A DNA stretch of 64,000 nucleotides from Archivesica marissinica (taxonomy: Eukaryota > Mollusca > Bivalvia > Venerida > Vesicomyidae). The translations under genes were made by a program, and so were the position numbers. The stretch spans positions 97,210,210 through 97,274,209 of the forward strand of contig CM026390.1 in NCBI GenBank assembly GCA_014843695.1, written 5' to 3'. The notes under the pieces are model-generated. The model was not told where the DNA came from, made no database searches, and worked only from the letters and a program-made list of their open reading frames with translations. Positions 10,401 to 24,200 of the stretch are shown piece after piece (positions within the stretch are counted from its first letter, which is position 1; the number at the start of each line of letters is the position of its first letter).

Positions 10401-13400
10401 ACTAACATGTATCAAGCTGCATACACACTCCTACATCTACAGCACTAACAGGTATCAAGCTGCATACACACTCCTACATCTACAGCACTAACATGTATCA
10501 AACGTCATAAAACTCCTACATCTACAGGACTAACATGTATCAAGCTTCATACACACTCCTACATCTACAGCACTACCATGTATCAAACTTCCTACACACT
10601 GCTACATCTACAGCACTAATATGTATCAAGCTTCCTACACACTGCTACATCTACAGCACTAACATGTATCAAGCTTCATACATACTCCAACATCTACAGC
10701 ACTAACATGTATCAAGCTGCATAAACACTCCTACATCTACAGCACTAACATGTATCAAGCTGCATACACACTCCTACATCTACAGCACTAACATGTATCA
10801 ATCTTCATACACACTCCTACATATACAGCACTAACATGTATCAAACGTCCCACACACTTCTACATCTACAGCTCTAACATGTACCAAACGTCCTACACAC
10901 TGCTACCGCTACAGCACTAACATGTATCAAGCTTCCCACACACTCCTACATCTACAGCACCAACATGTATCAAGCTGCATGCACACTCCTACATCTACAG
11001 CACTAACATGTATCAAGCTGCATACACACTCCTACATCTACAGCACTAACATGCACCAAGCTTCCCACACACTCCTACATCTACAGATCTAACATGTATC
11101 AAACGTCCTACACACTGCTACATCTACAGCACTAACTTGTATCAAGCGTCCTACACACACCTACATCTACAGCACTAACATGTATCAAGCTTCATACACA
11201 CTCCTACATCTACAGCACTACCATGTATCAAACTTCCTACACACTGCTACATCTACAGCACTAACATGTATCAAGCTTCCTACACACTGCTACATCTACA
11301 GCACTAACATGTAACAAACGTCCTACACACTCCTACATCTACAGCACTAACATGTATCAAGCTTCATACATACTCCAACATCTACAGCACTAACATGTAT
11401 CAAGCTGCATAAACACTCCTACATCTACAGCACTAACATGTATCAAGCTGCATACACACTCCTACATCTACAGCACTAACATGTATCAATCTTCATACAC
11501 ACTCCTACATATACAGCACTAACATGTATCAAACGTCACACACACTCCTACATCTACAGCTCTAACATGTAACAAACGTCCTACACACTGCTACCGCTAC
11601 AGCACTAACATGTATCAAGCTTCCCACACACTCCTACATCTACAGCACCAACATGTATCAAGCTGCATACACACTCCTACATCTACAGCACTAACATGTA
11701 TCAAGCTGCATACACACTCCTACATCTACAGCACTAACATGCACCAAGCTTCCCAAACACTCCTACATCTACAGCTCTAACATGTATCAAACGTCCTACA
11801 CACTGCTACATCTACAGCACTAACTTGTATCAAGCGTCCTACACACACCTACATCTACAGCACTAACATGTATCAAGCTTCATACACACTGCTACATCTA
11901 CAGCAATAACATGTATCAAGCTTCATGCACATTCCTACATCTACAGAACCAACATGTATCAAGCGTCCTACACACCTACATCTACAGCACTAACATGCAC
12001 CAAGCTTCCTACACACTCCTACATCTACAGCACTAACATGTATCAAGCTTCATACAGACCCCTACATCTACAGCACTAACATGTATCAATCTTCCTACAC
12101 ACTCCTACATCTACAGCACTAACATGCACCAAGCTTCCTACACATTCCTACATCTACAGCACTAACATGTATCAAGCTTCATACACACTCCTACATCTAC
12201 AGCACTAACATGTATCAAGCTTCATACACACTGCTACATCTACAGCACTAACATGTATCAAGCTTCATGCACATTCCTACATCTACAGCACTAACATGTA
12301 TCAAGCTGCATACACACTCCTACATCTACAGCACTAACAGGTATCAAGCTGCATACACACTCCTACATCTACAGCACTAACATGTATCAAACGTCATAAA
12401 ACTCCTACATCTACAGGACTAACATGTATCAAGCTTCATACACACTCCTACATCTACAGCACTACCATGTATCAAACTTCCTACACACTGCTACATCTAC
12501 AGCACTAACATGTATCAAGCTTCCTACACACTGCTACATCTACAGCACTAACATGTATCAAGCTTCATACATACTCCAACATCTACAGCACTAACATGTA
12601 TCAAGCTGCATAAACACTCCTACATCTACAGCACTAACATGTATCAAGCTGCATACACACTCCTACATCTACAGCACTAACATGTATCAATCTTCATACA
12701 CACTCCTACATATACAGCACTAATATGTATCAAACGTCCCACACACTTCTACATCTACAGCTCTAACATGTACCAAACGTCCTACACACTGCTACCGCTA
12801 CAGCACTAACATGTATCAAGCTTCCCACACACTCCTACATCTACAGCACCAACATGTATCAAGCTGCATGCACACTCCTACATCTACAGTTCTAACATGT
12901 ATCAAGCTGCATACACACTCCTACATCTACAGCACTAACATGCACCAAGCTTCCCACACACTCCTACATCTACAGCTCTAACATGTATCAAACGTCCTAC
13001 ACACTGCTACATCTACAGCACTAACCTGTATCAAGCGTCCTACACACACCTACATCTACAGCACTAACATGTATCAAGCTTCATACACACTGCTACATCT
13101 ACAGCAATAACATGTATCAAGCTTCATGCACATTCCTACATCTACAGAACCAACATGTATCAAGCGTCCTACACACACCTACATCTACAGCACTAACATG
13201 CACCAAGCTTCCTACACACTCCTACATCTACAGCACTAACATGTATCAAGCTTCATGCACATTCCTACATCTACAGCACTAACATGTATCAAGCTTCATG
13301 CACACACCTACATCTACAGCACCAACATGTATCAATCTTCCTACACACTCCTACATCTACAGCACTAACATGAATCAAGCGTCATACACACTCCTAGATC

Positions 13401-16400
13401 TACAGCACTAACATGTATCCAGCTTCATACACACAGCTACATCAACAGCACTAACATGTATCAAGCGTCCTACACACACCTACATCTACAGCACTAACAT
13501 GTATCAAGCTTCCTACACTCCTAAATCTACAGCACTAACATGTATCAAGCTGCATACACACTCGTACATCTACAGCACTAACATGTATCAAGCTGCATAC
13601 ACACACCTACATCTACAGCACTATCATGTATCAAGCGTCATACACACTGCTACATCTACAGCACTAACATGTATCAAACTCCCTACACACACTGCTACAT
13701 CTACAGCACTAACATGTATCAAACTTCCTACACAATGCTACATCTACAGCACTAACATGTATCAAGCTTCCTACACATTGCTACATCAACATGACTAACA
13801 TGTATCAAGCTGCATACACACTCCTACATCTACAGCACTAACATGTATCAAGCTGCATACACACTCCTACATATACAGCACTAACATGTATCAAGCTGCA
13901 TACAAACTCCTACATCTACAGCACTAACATGTATCAAGCTGCATACACACTCCTACATCTACAGCACTAACATGTATCAAACGTCATACACACTCCTACA
14001 TCTACAGCACTAACATGTATCAAACGTCATAAAACTCCTACATCTACAGCACTAACATGTATCAAGCTTCATACACACTCCTACATCTACAGCACTACCA
14101 TGTATCAAACTTCCTACACACTGCTACATCTACAGCATTAACATGTATTAAACGTCCTACACACTCCTACATCTACAGCACTAACATGTATCAAGCTTCA
14201 TACATACTCCAATATCTACAGCACTAACATGTATCAAGCTGCATAAACACTCCTACATCTACAGCACTAACATGTATCAAGCTGCATAAACACTCCTACA
14301 TCTACAGCACTAACATGTATCAAGCTGCAAACACACTCCTACATCTACAGCACTAACATGTATCAATCTTCCTACACACTCCTACATCTACAGCAATAAC
14401 ATGTATCAATCTTCCTACACACTCCTACATCTACAGCACTAACATGTATCAAACGTCCCACACAATCCTACATCTACAGCTCTAACATGTATCAAACGTC
14501 CTACACAATGCTACCTCTACAGCACTAACATGTATCAAGCTTTACACACACTCCTACATCTACAGCACCAACATGTATCAAGCTCCATACATACTCCTAC
14601 ATCTACAGCACTAACAGGTATCAAGCTGCATACACACTCCTACATCTACAGCACTAACATGTATCAAGCTGCATACACACACCTACATCTACAGCACTAT
14701 CATGTATCAAGCGTCATACACACTGCTACATCAACAGCACTAACATGTATTAAACGTCCAACACACTCCTACATCTACAGCACTAACATGTATCAAGCTT
14801 CATAGACACTGCTACATCTACATCACTAACATGTATCAAGCTTCATGCACATTCCTACATCTACAGAACCAACATGTATCAAGCGTCCTACACACACCTA
14901 CATCTACAGCACTAACATGTATCAAGCTTCATACACACTGCTACATCTACAGCACTAACATGTATCAAGCTTCATACACATTCCTACATCTACATCACTA
15001 ACATGTATCAAGCTTCATGCACATTCCTACATCTACAGAACCAACATGTATCAAGCGTCCTACACACACCTACATCTACAGCACTAACATGTATCTAGCT
15101 TCCTACACTCCTACATCTACAGCACTAACATGTATCAAGCTGCATACACACTCGTACATCTACAGCACTAACATGTATCAAGCTGCATACACACACCTAC
15201 ATCTACAGTACTATCATGTATCAAGCTTCATACACACTCCTACATCTACAGCACTAACATGTATCAAACGTCCTACACACTCCTACATCTACAGCACTAA
15301 CATGTATCAAGTTCCATACACACTCCTACATCTACAGCACTAACATGTATCAATCTTCCTACACACTGCTACATCTACAGCACTAACATGTATCAAGCTT
15401 CATACACACTCCTTCATCTACAGCACTAACATGTATCAAGCTCCATACCCACTCCTACATATACAGCACTAACATGTATCAAACGTCCTACACACTCCTA
15501 CATCTACAGCACTAACATGTATTAAGCTCCATACACACTCCTACATCTACAGCACTAAGATGTATCAAACTTCCTACACACTCCTACATCTACAGCACTA
15601 ACATGTATCAAACGTCCTACACACTGCTATATCTACAGCTCTAACATGTATCAAACGTCCTACACACTGCTACATGTACAGCACTAACATGTAACAAGCG
15701 TCCTACACACTCCTACATCAACAGCACTAACATGTATCAATCTTCCTACACACCCCTACATATACAGCACTGACATGCACCAAGCTTCCTACACACTCCT
15801 ACATCTACAGCACTAATATGTATCAAGCTTCATACATACCCCTACATCTACAGCACTAACATGTATCAATCTTCCAACACACTCCTACATTTACAGCACT
15901 AACATGCACCAAGCTTCCTACACACTCCTACATCTACAGCACTTACATGTATCAAGCTTCATACACACTCCTACATCTACAGCACTAACATGTATCAAGC
16001 TTCATACACACTCATACATCTACAGCACTAACATGTATCAAGCTTCATACTCACTGCTACATCTACAGCTCTGACATGTATCAAACGTCCTACACACTCC
16101 TACATCTACAGCACTAACATGTATCAAGCTTCATACACACTCCTACATCTACAGCTCTAACATGTATCAAACGTCCTACACACTGCTACATCTACAGCAC
16201 TAACTTGTATCAAGCGTCCTACACACACCTACATCTACAGCACTAACATGTATCAAGCTTCATACACACTGCTACATCTACAGCAATAACATGTATCAAG
16301 CTTCATGCACATTCCTACATCTACAGAACCAACATGTATCAAGCGTCCTACACACACCTACATCTACAGCACTAACATGCACCAAGCTTCCTACACACTC

Positions 16401-19400
16401 CTACATCTACAGCACTAACATGTATCAAGCTTCATACAGACCCCTACATCTACAGCACTAACATGTATCAATCTTCCTACACACTCCTACATCTACAGCA
16501 CTAACATGCACCAAGCTTCCTACACACTCCTACATCTACAGCACTAACATGTATCAAGCTTCATACACACTCCTACATCTACAGCACTAACATGTATCAA
16601 GCTTCATACACACTGCTACATCTACAGCACTAACATGTATCAAGCTTCATGCACATTCCTACATCTACAGCACTAACATGTATCAAGCTGCATACACACC
16701 TACATACAGCACTAACAGGTATCAAGCTGCATACACACTCCTACATCTACAGCACTAACATGTATCAAACGTCATAAAACTCCTACATCTACAGGACTAA
16801 CATGTATCAAGCTTCATACACACTCCTACATCTACAGCACTACCATGTATCAAACTTCCTACACACTGCTACATCTACAGCACTAACATGTATCAAGCTT
16901 CTACACACTGCTACATCTACAGCACTAACATGTATCAAACTTCATACATACTCCAACATCTACAGCACTAACATGTATCAAGCTGCATAAACACTCCTAC
17001 ATCTACAGCACTAACATGTATCAAGCTGCATACACACTCCTACATCTACAGCACTAACATGTATCAATCTTCATACACACTCCTACATATACAGCACTAA
17101 CATGTATCAAACGTCCCACACACCTCTACATCTACAGCTCTAACATGTATCAAACGTCCTACACACTGCTACCGCTACAGCACTAACATGTATCAAGCTT
17201 CCCACACACTCCTACATCTACAGCACCAACATGTATCAAGCTGCATGCACACTCCTACATCTACAGCACTAACATGTATCAAGCTGCATACACACTCCTA
17301 CATCTACAGCACTAACATGCACCAAGCTTCCCACACACTCCTACATCTACAGCTCTAACATGTATCAAACGTCCTACACACTGCTACATCTACAGCACTA
17401 ACTTGTATCAAGCGTCCTACACACACCTACATCTACAGCACTAACATGTATCAAGCTTCATACACACACCTACATCTACAGCACTAACATGCACCAAGCT
17501 TCCTACACACTCCTACATCTACAGCACTAACATGTATCCAGCTTCATACAGACCCCTACCTCTACAGCACTAACATGTATCAATCTTCCTACACACTCCT
17601 ACATCTACAGCACTAACATGCAACAAGCTTCCTACACACTCCTACATATACAGCACTAACATGTATCAAGCTTCATACACACTCCTACATCTACAGCACT
17701 AACATGTATCAAGCTTCATACACACTGCTACATCTATAGCACTAACATGTATCAAGCTTCATGCACATTCCTACATCTACAGCACTAACATGTATCAAGC
17801 TTCATGCACACACCTACATCTACAGCACCAACATGTATCAATCTTCCTACACACTCCTACATCTACAGCACTAACATGAATCAAGCGTCATACACACAGC
17901 TACATCAACAGCACTAACATGTATCAAGCGTCCTACACACACCTACATCTACAGCACTAACATGTATCAAGCTTCCTACACTCCTAAATCTACAGCACTA
18001 ACATGTATCAAGCTGCATACACACTCGTACATCTACAGCACTAACATGTATCAAGCTGCATACACACACCTACATCTACAGCACTATCATGTATCAAGCG
18101 TCATACACACTCCTACATCTACAGCACTAACATGTATCAAACGTCCTACACACTCCTACATCTACAGCACTAACATGTATCAAGCTTCATACACTCTCCT
18201 ACATCTACAGCACTAACATGTATCAAACTCCCTACACACACTGCTACATCTACAGCACTAACATGTATCAAACTTCCTACACAATGCTACATCTACAGCA
18301 CTAACATGTATCAAGATTCCTACACATTGCTACATCAACATGACTAACATGTATCAAGCTGCATACACACTCCTACATCTACAGCACTAACATGTATCAA
18401 GCTGCATACACACTCCTACATATACAGCACTAACATGTATCAAGCTGCATACAAACTCCTACATCTACAGCACTAACATGTATCAAGCTGCATACACACT
18501 CCTACATCTACAGCACTAACATGTATCAAACGTCATACACACTCCTACATCTACAGCACTAACATGTATCAAACGTCATAAAACTCCTACATCTACAACA
18601 CTAACATGTATCAAGCTTCATACAAACTCCTACATCTACAGCACTACCATGTATCAAACTTCCTACACACTGCTACATCTACAGCATTAACATGTATTAA
18701 ACGTCCTACACACTCCTACATCTACAGCACTAACATGTATCAAGCTTCATACATACTCCAATATCTACAGCACTAACATGTATCAAGCTGCATAAACACT
18801 CCTACATCTACAGCACTAACATGTATCAAGCTGCATAAACACTCCTACATCTACAGCACTAACATGTATCAAGCTGCAAACACACTCCTACATCTACAGC
18901 ACTAACATGTATCAATCTTCCTACACACTCCTACATCTACAGCAATAACATGTATCAATCTTCCTACACACTCCTACATCTACAGCACTACCATGTATCA
19001 AACGTCCCACACAATCCTACATCTACAGCTCTAACATGTATCAAACGTCATACACAATGCTACCTCTACAGCAATAACATGTATCAAGCTTTACACACAC
19101 TCCTACATCTACAGCACCAACATGTATCAAGCTCCATACACACTCCTACATCTACAGCACTAACATGTATCAAGCTGCATACACACTCCTACATCTACAG
19201 CAATAACATGCACCAAGCTTCCCACACACTCCTACATCTACAGCTCTAACATGTATCAAACGTCCTACACACTGCTACATCTACAGCAATAACATGTATT
19301 AAACGTCCTACACACTCCTACATCTACAGCACTTACATGTATTAAACGTCCTACACACTCCTACATCTACAGCACTAACATGTATCAAGCTTCATAGACA

Positions 19401-20282
19401 CTGCTACATCTACATCACTAACATGTATCAAGCTTCATGCACATTCCTACATCTACAGAACCAACATGTATCAAGCGTCCTACACACACCTACATCTACA
19501 GAACTAACATGTATCAAGCTTCATACACACTGCTACATCTACAGCACTAACATGTATCAAGCTTCATACACATTCCTACATCTACAGCACTAACATGTAT
19601 CAAGCTTCATGCACACACCTACATCTACGGCACCAACATGTATAAATCTTCCTACACACTCCTACATCTACAGCACTAACATGTATCAAGCTTCATACAC
19701 ACTCCTACATCTACAGCACTAACATGTATCAAGCTTCCTACACACACCTACATCTACAGCACTAACATGTATCAAGCTTCCTACACTTTTGTTGTTGTAT
19801 AACACTCCTACATCTACAGCACTAACATGTATCAAGCTGCATACACATTCCTACATCTACAGTACTAACATGTATCAAGCTTCATACACACTCCTACATC
19901 TACAGCACTAACATGTATCAAGCTTCATACACACTCCTACATCTACAGCACTAACATGTATCAAGCTTCATACACACTCCTACATCTACAGCACTAACAT
20001 GTATCAATCTTCCTACACACTCCTACATCTACAGCACTAACATGTATCAAGTTCCATACACACTCCTACATCTACAGCACTAACATGTATCAAGCTTCCT
20101 ACACACTGCTACATCTACAGCACTAACATGTATCAAGCTTCATACACACTCCTACATCTACATCACTAACATGTATCAAGCTCCTACACACTCCTACATA
20201 TACAGCACTAACATGTATCAAGCGTCATACACACTACTACATCTACAGCACTAACATGTATTAAGCTTCATGCACATTCCTA
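7499..20282 (+). repeat. 43-bp satellite array, forward orientation (about 297 monomers)
   Basis: The monomer reads CTACATCTACAGCACTAACA then TGTATCAAGCTTCATACACA plus CTC, 43 bp in all. Most monomers contain a HindIII site (AAGCTT). The variants AAGCTGCATA, AAACGTCCTA, AAGCGTCCTA and TGCACCAAG recur in fixed order. Marker monomers with CTACCATG lie at 8081, 9327, 10573, 11218 and 12462, giving a higher-order period of about 1246 bp (29 monomers) with one copy shortened to 645 bp (15 monomers). A second block (13.4-15 kb) recurs at 17.9-19.6 kb, about 4.46-4.55 kb away. The consensus has a stop (CAC TAA), and 43 is not a multiple of three, so the short MYQASYTLLHLQH-type frames are not genes. 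A T-rich insertion lies near 19785-19800. Confidence 0.98.
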
Positions 20283-21282
20283 NNNNNNNNNNNNNNNNNN
20301 NNNNNNNNNNNNNNNNNNNNNNNNNNNNNNNNNNNNNNNNNNNNNNNNNNNNNNNNNNNNNNNNNNNNNNNNNNNNNNNNNNNNNNNNNNNNNNNNNNNN
20401 NNNNNNNNNNNNNNNNNNNNNNNNNNNNNNNNNNNNNNNNNNNNNNNNNNNNNNNNNNNNNNNNNNNNNNNNNNNNNNNNNNNNNNNNNNNNNNNNNNNN
20501 NNNNNNNNNNNNNNNNNNNNNNNNNNNNNNNNNNNNNNNNNNNNNNNNNNNNNNNNNNNNNNNNNNNNNNNNNNNNNNNNNNNNNNNNNNNNNNNNNNNN
20601 NNNNNNNNNNNNNNNNNNNNNNNNNNNNNNNNNNNNNNNNNNNNNNNNNNNNNNNNNNNNNNNNNNNNNNNNNNNNNNNNNNNNNNNNNNNNNNNNNNNN
20701 NNNNNNNNNNNNNNNNNNNNNNNNNNNNNNNNNNNNNNNNNNNNNNNNNNNNNNNNNNNNNNNNNNNNNNNNNNNNNNNNNNNNNNNNNNNNNNNNNNNN
20801 NNNNNNNNNNNNNNNNNNNNNNNNNNNNNNNNNNNNNNNNNNNNNNNNNNNNNNNNNNNNNNNNNNNNNNNNNNNNNNNNNNNNNNNNNNNNNNNNNNNN
20901 NNNNNNNNNNNNNNNNNNNNNNNNNNNNNNNNNNNNNNNNNNNNNNNNNNNNNNNNNNNNNNNNNNNNNNNNNNNNNNNNNNNNNNNNNNNNNNNNNNNN
21001 NNNNNNNNNNNNNNNNNNNNNNNNNNNNNNNNNNNNNNNNNNNNNNNNNNNNNNNNNNNNNNNNNNNNNNNNNNNNNNNNNNNNNNNNNNNNNNNNNNNN
21101 NNNNNNNNNNNNNNNNNNNNNNNNNNNNNNNNNNNNNNNNNNNNNNNNNNNNNNNNNNNNNNNNNNNNNNNNNNNNNNNNNNNNNNNNNNNNNNNNNNNN
21201 NNNNNNNNNNNNNNNNNNNNNNNNNNNNNNNNNNNNNNNNNNNNNNNNNNNNNNNNNNNNNNNNNNNNNNNNNNNNNNNNNN
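20283..21282. other. Assembly gap, 1000 N
   Basis: There are exactly 1000 N, a typical placeholder for a gap of unknown size. The satellite orientation differs on the two sides. Confidence 0.99.
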
Positions 21283-24200
21283 TAGATGTAGGAGTGTGCA
21301 TGAAGCTTGATACATGTTAGTGCTGTAGATGTAGGTGTGCATAAAGCTTGATACATGTTAGTGCTGTAGATGTAGAAATGTGCATGAAGCTTGATACATG
21401 TTAGTTCTGTAGATGTAGCAGTGCGTATGAAGTTTGATACATGTTAGTGCTGTAGATGTAGGAGTGTGTATGAAGCTTGATACATGTTAGTGCTGTAGAT
21501 GTAGGAGTGTGTAGGAAGTTTGATACATGTTAGAGCTGTAGATGTAGCAGTGAGTATGAAGCTTGATACATGTTAGTGCTGTAGATGTAGGAGTGTGTAT
21601 GAAGCTTGATACATGTAAGTACTGTTGATGTAGGAATGTGTAGGAAGATTGATACATGTTAGTGCTGTAGATGTAGTGGTCTGTATGAAGCTTGATACAT
21701 GTTAGTGCTGTAGATGTAGGAGTGTGTAGGAAGCTTGGTGCATGTTAGTGCTGTATATGTAGGGGTGTGTAGGAAGCTTGATACATGTTAGTGCTGTAGA
21801 TGTAGGAGTGTGTATGAAGCTTGATACATGTTAGTGCTGTAGATGTAGGAGTGCGTATGAAGCTTGATACCTGTTAGTGCTGTAGATGTAGGAATGTGCA
21901 TGAAGCTTAATACATGTTAGTGCTGTAGATGTAGTAGTGTGTATGAGGCTTGATACATGTTAGTGCTGTAGATGTAGGTGTGTGTAGGACGTTTGATACA
22001 TGTTAGTGATGTAGATGTAGGAGTGTGTATGAAGCTTGATACATGTTATTGCTGTAGATGTAGCAGTGTGTAAGAAGCTTGATACATGTTAGTGCTGTAG
22101 ATGTAGGTGTGTGTATGCAGCTTGATACATATTAGTGCTGTAGATGTAGGAGTGTGTAGGAGGTTTGTTACATGTTAGTGCTGTAGATGTAGCAGTGTGT
22201 ATGAAGCTTGATACATGTTAGTGCTGTAGATGTAGGAGTGTGTATGAAGTGTTATATATATTAGTGCTGTAGATTTAGGAGTGTGTATGAAGCTTGATAC
22301 ATGTTAGTGCTGTAGATGTAGGAATGTGTATGAAGCTTGATACATGTTAGTGCTGTAGATGTAGGTGTGTGTATGAAGCTTGATACATGTTAGTGCTGTA
22401 GATGTAGGAGTGTGTATGAAGCTTGATACATGTTAGTGCTGTAGATGTAGGAGTTGTAGGAAGTTTGATACATGTTAGTGCTGTAGATGTAGGAGTGTGT
22501 ATGAAGCTTGATACATGTTAGTGCTGTAGATGTAGGAGTGTGTAGACAACACAAAAAAGAAGCTTGATACATGTTAGTGCTGTAGATGTAGCAGTGTGTA
22601 TGAAGCTTGATACATGTTAGTGCTGTAGATGTAGGAGTGTGTATGAAGCTTGATACATGTTAGTGCTGTAGATGTAGGAGTGTGTATGAAGCTTGATACA
22701 TGTTAGTGCTGTAGATGTAGGAGTGTGTATGAAGCTTGATACATGTAGTACTGTGATGTGGAGTGTGTAGGAAGATTGATACATGTTAGTGCTGTAGATG
22801 TAGGGTCTGTATGAAGCTTGATACATGTTAGTGCTGTAGATGTAGGAGTGTGCATGAAGCTTGATACATGTTAGTGCTGTAGATGTAGGAATGTGCATAA
22901 GCTTGATACATGTTAGTGCTGTAGATGTAGGAGTGTGTATGAAGCTTGATACATGTTAGTGCTGTAGATGTAGGAGTGCGTATGAAGCTTGATACATGTT
23001 AGTGCTGTAGATGTAGGAATGTGTATGAAGCTTGATACATGTTAGTGCTGTAGATGTAGGAGTTTGCATGAAGCTTGATACATGTTAGTGCTGTAGATGT
23101 AGGAGTGTGCATGAAGCTTGATACATGTTAGTGCTGTAGATGTAGGAGTGTGCATGAAGCTTGATACATGTTAGTGCTGTAGATGTAGGAATGTGCATAA
23201 GCTTGATACATGTTAGTGCTGTAGATGTAGGAGTGTGTATGAAGCTTGATACATGTTAGTGCTGTAGATGTAGGAGTGCGTATGAAGCTTGATACATGTT
23301 AGTGCTGTAGATGTAGGAATGTGCATGAAGCTTAATACATGTTAGAGCTGTAGATGTAGTAGTGTGTATGAGGCTTGATACATGTTAGTGTTGTAGATGT
23401 AGGTGTGTGTAGGACGCTTGATACATGTTAGTGATGTAGATGTAGGAGTGTGTATGAAGCTTGATACATGTTAGTACTGTAGATGTATGTGTGTGTAGGA
23501 CGCTTGATACATGTTAGTGCTGTAGATGTAGAAATGTGCATGAAGCTTGATACATGTTAGTTCTGTAGATGTAGGAGTGTGTATGAAGCTTGATACATGT
23601 TAGTGCTGTAGATGTAGGAATGTGTATGAAGCTTGATACATGTTAGTGCTGTAGATGTAGGAGTGTGCATGAAGCTTGATACATGTTAATGCTGTAGATG
23701 TAGGAGTGTGCATGAAGCTTGATACATGTTAGTGCTGTAGATGTAGGAATGTGCATAAGCTTGATACATGTTAGTGCTGTAGATGTAGGAGTGTGTATGA
23801 AGCTTGATACATGTTAGTGCTGTAGATGTAGTAGTGTGTTTGAAGCTTGATACATGTTAGTGCTGTAGATGTAGGAGTGTGAATGAAGCTTGATACATGT
23901 CAGTGCTGAAGATGTAGGAGTGTAGGAAGCTTGATACATGTTATTGCTGTAGATGTAGCAGGTGTAGGAAGCTTGATACATGTTAGTGCTGTAGATGTAG
24001 CAGTGTGTATGAAGCTTGATACATGTTAGTGCTGTAGATGTAGGAGTGTGTATGAAGCTTGATACATGTTCGTGCTGTAGATGTAGTAGTGTGTATGAAG
24101 CTAGATACATGTTAGTGCTGTAGATGTAGGTGAGTGTATGAAGCTTGATACATGTTAGTGCTGTAGATGTAGGAATGTGCATGAAGCTTGATACATGTTA

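Noticed and set aside
13499..19249. MYQASYTLLHLQH-type open frames in the 43-bp satellite
   Set aside because: The consensus monomer has a TAA in one of the three frames and 43 is not a multiple of three; frames open only where variants remove the stop.
20251..21356. Long open frames across the first gap
   Set aside because: They consist almost wholly of unknown bases, with satellite at the ends.
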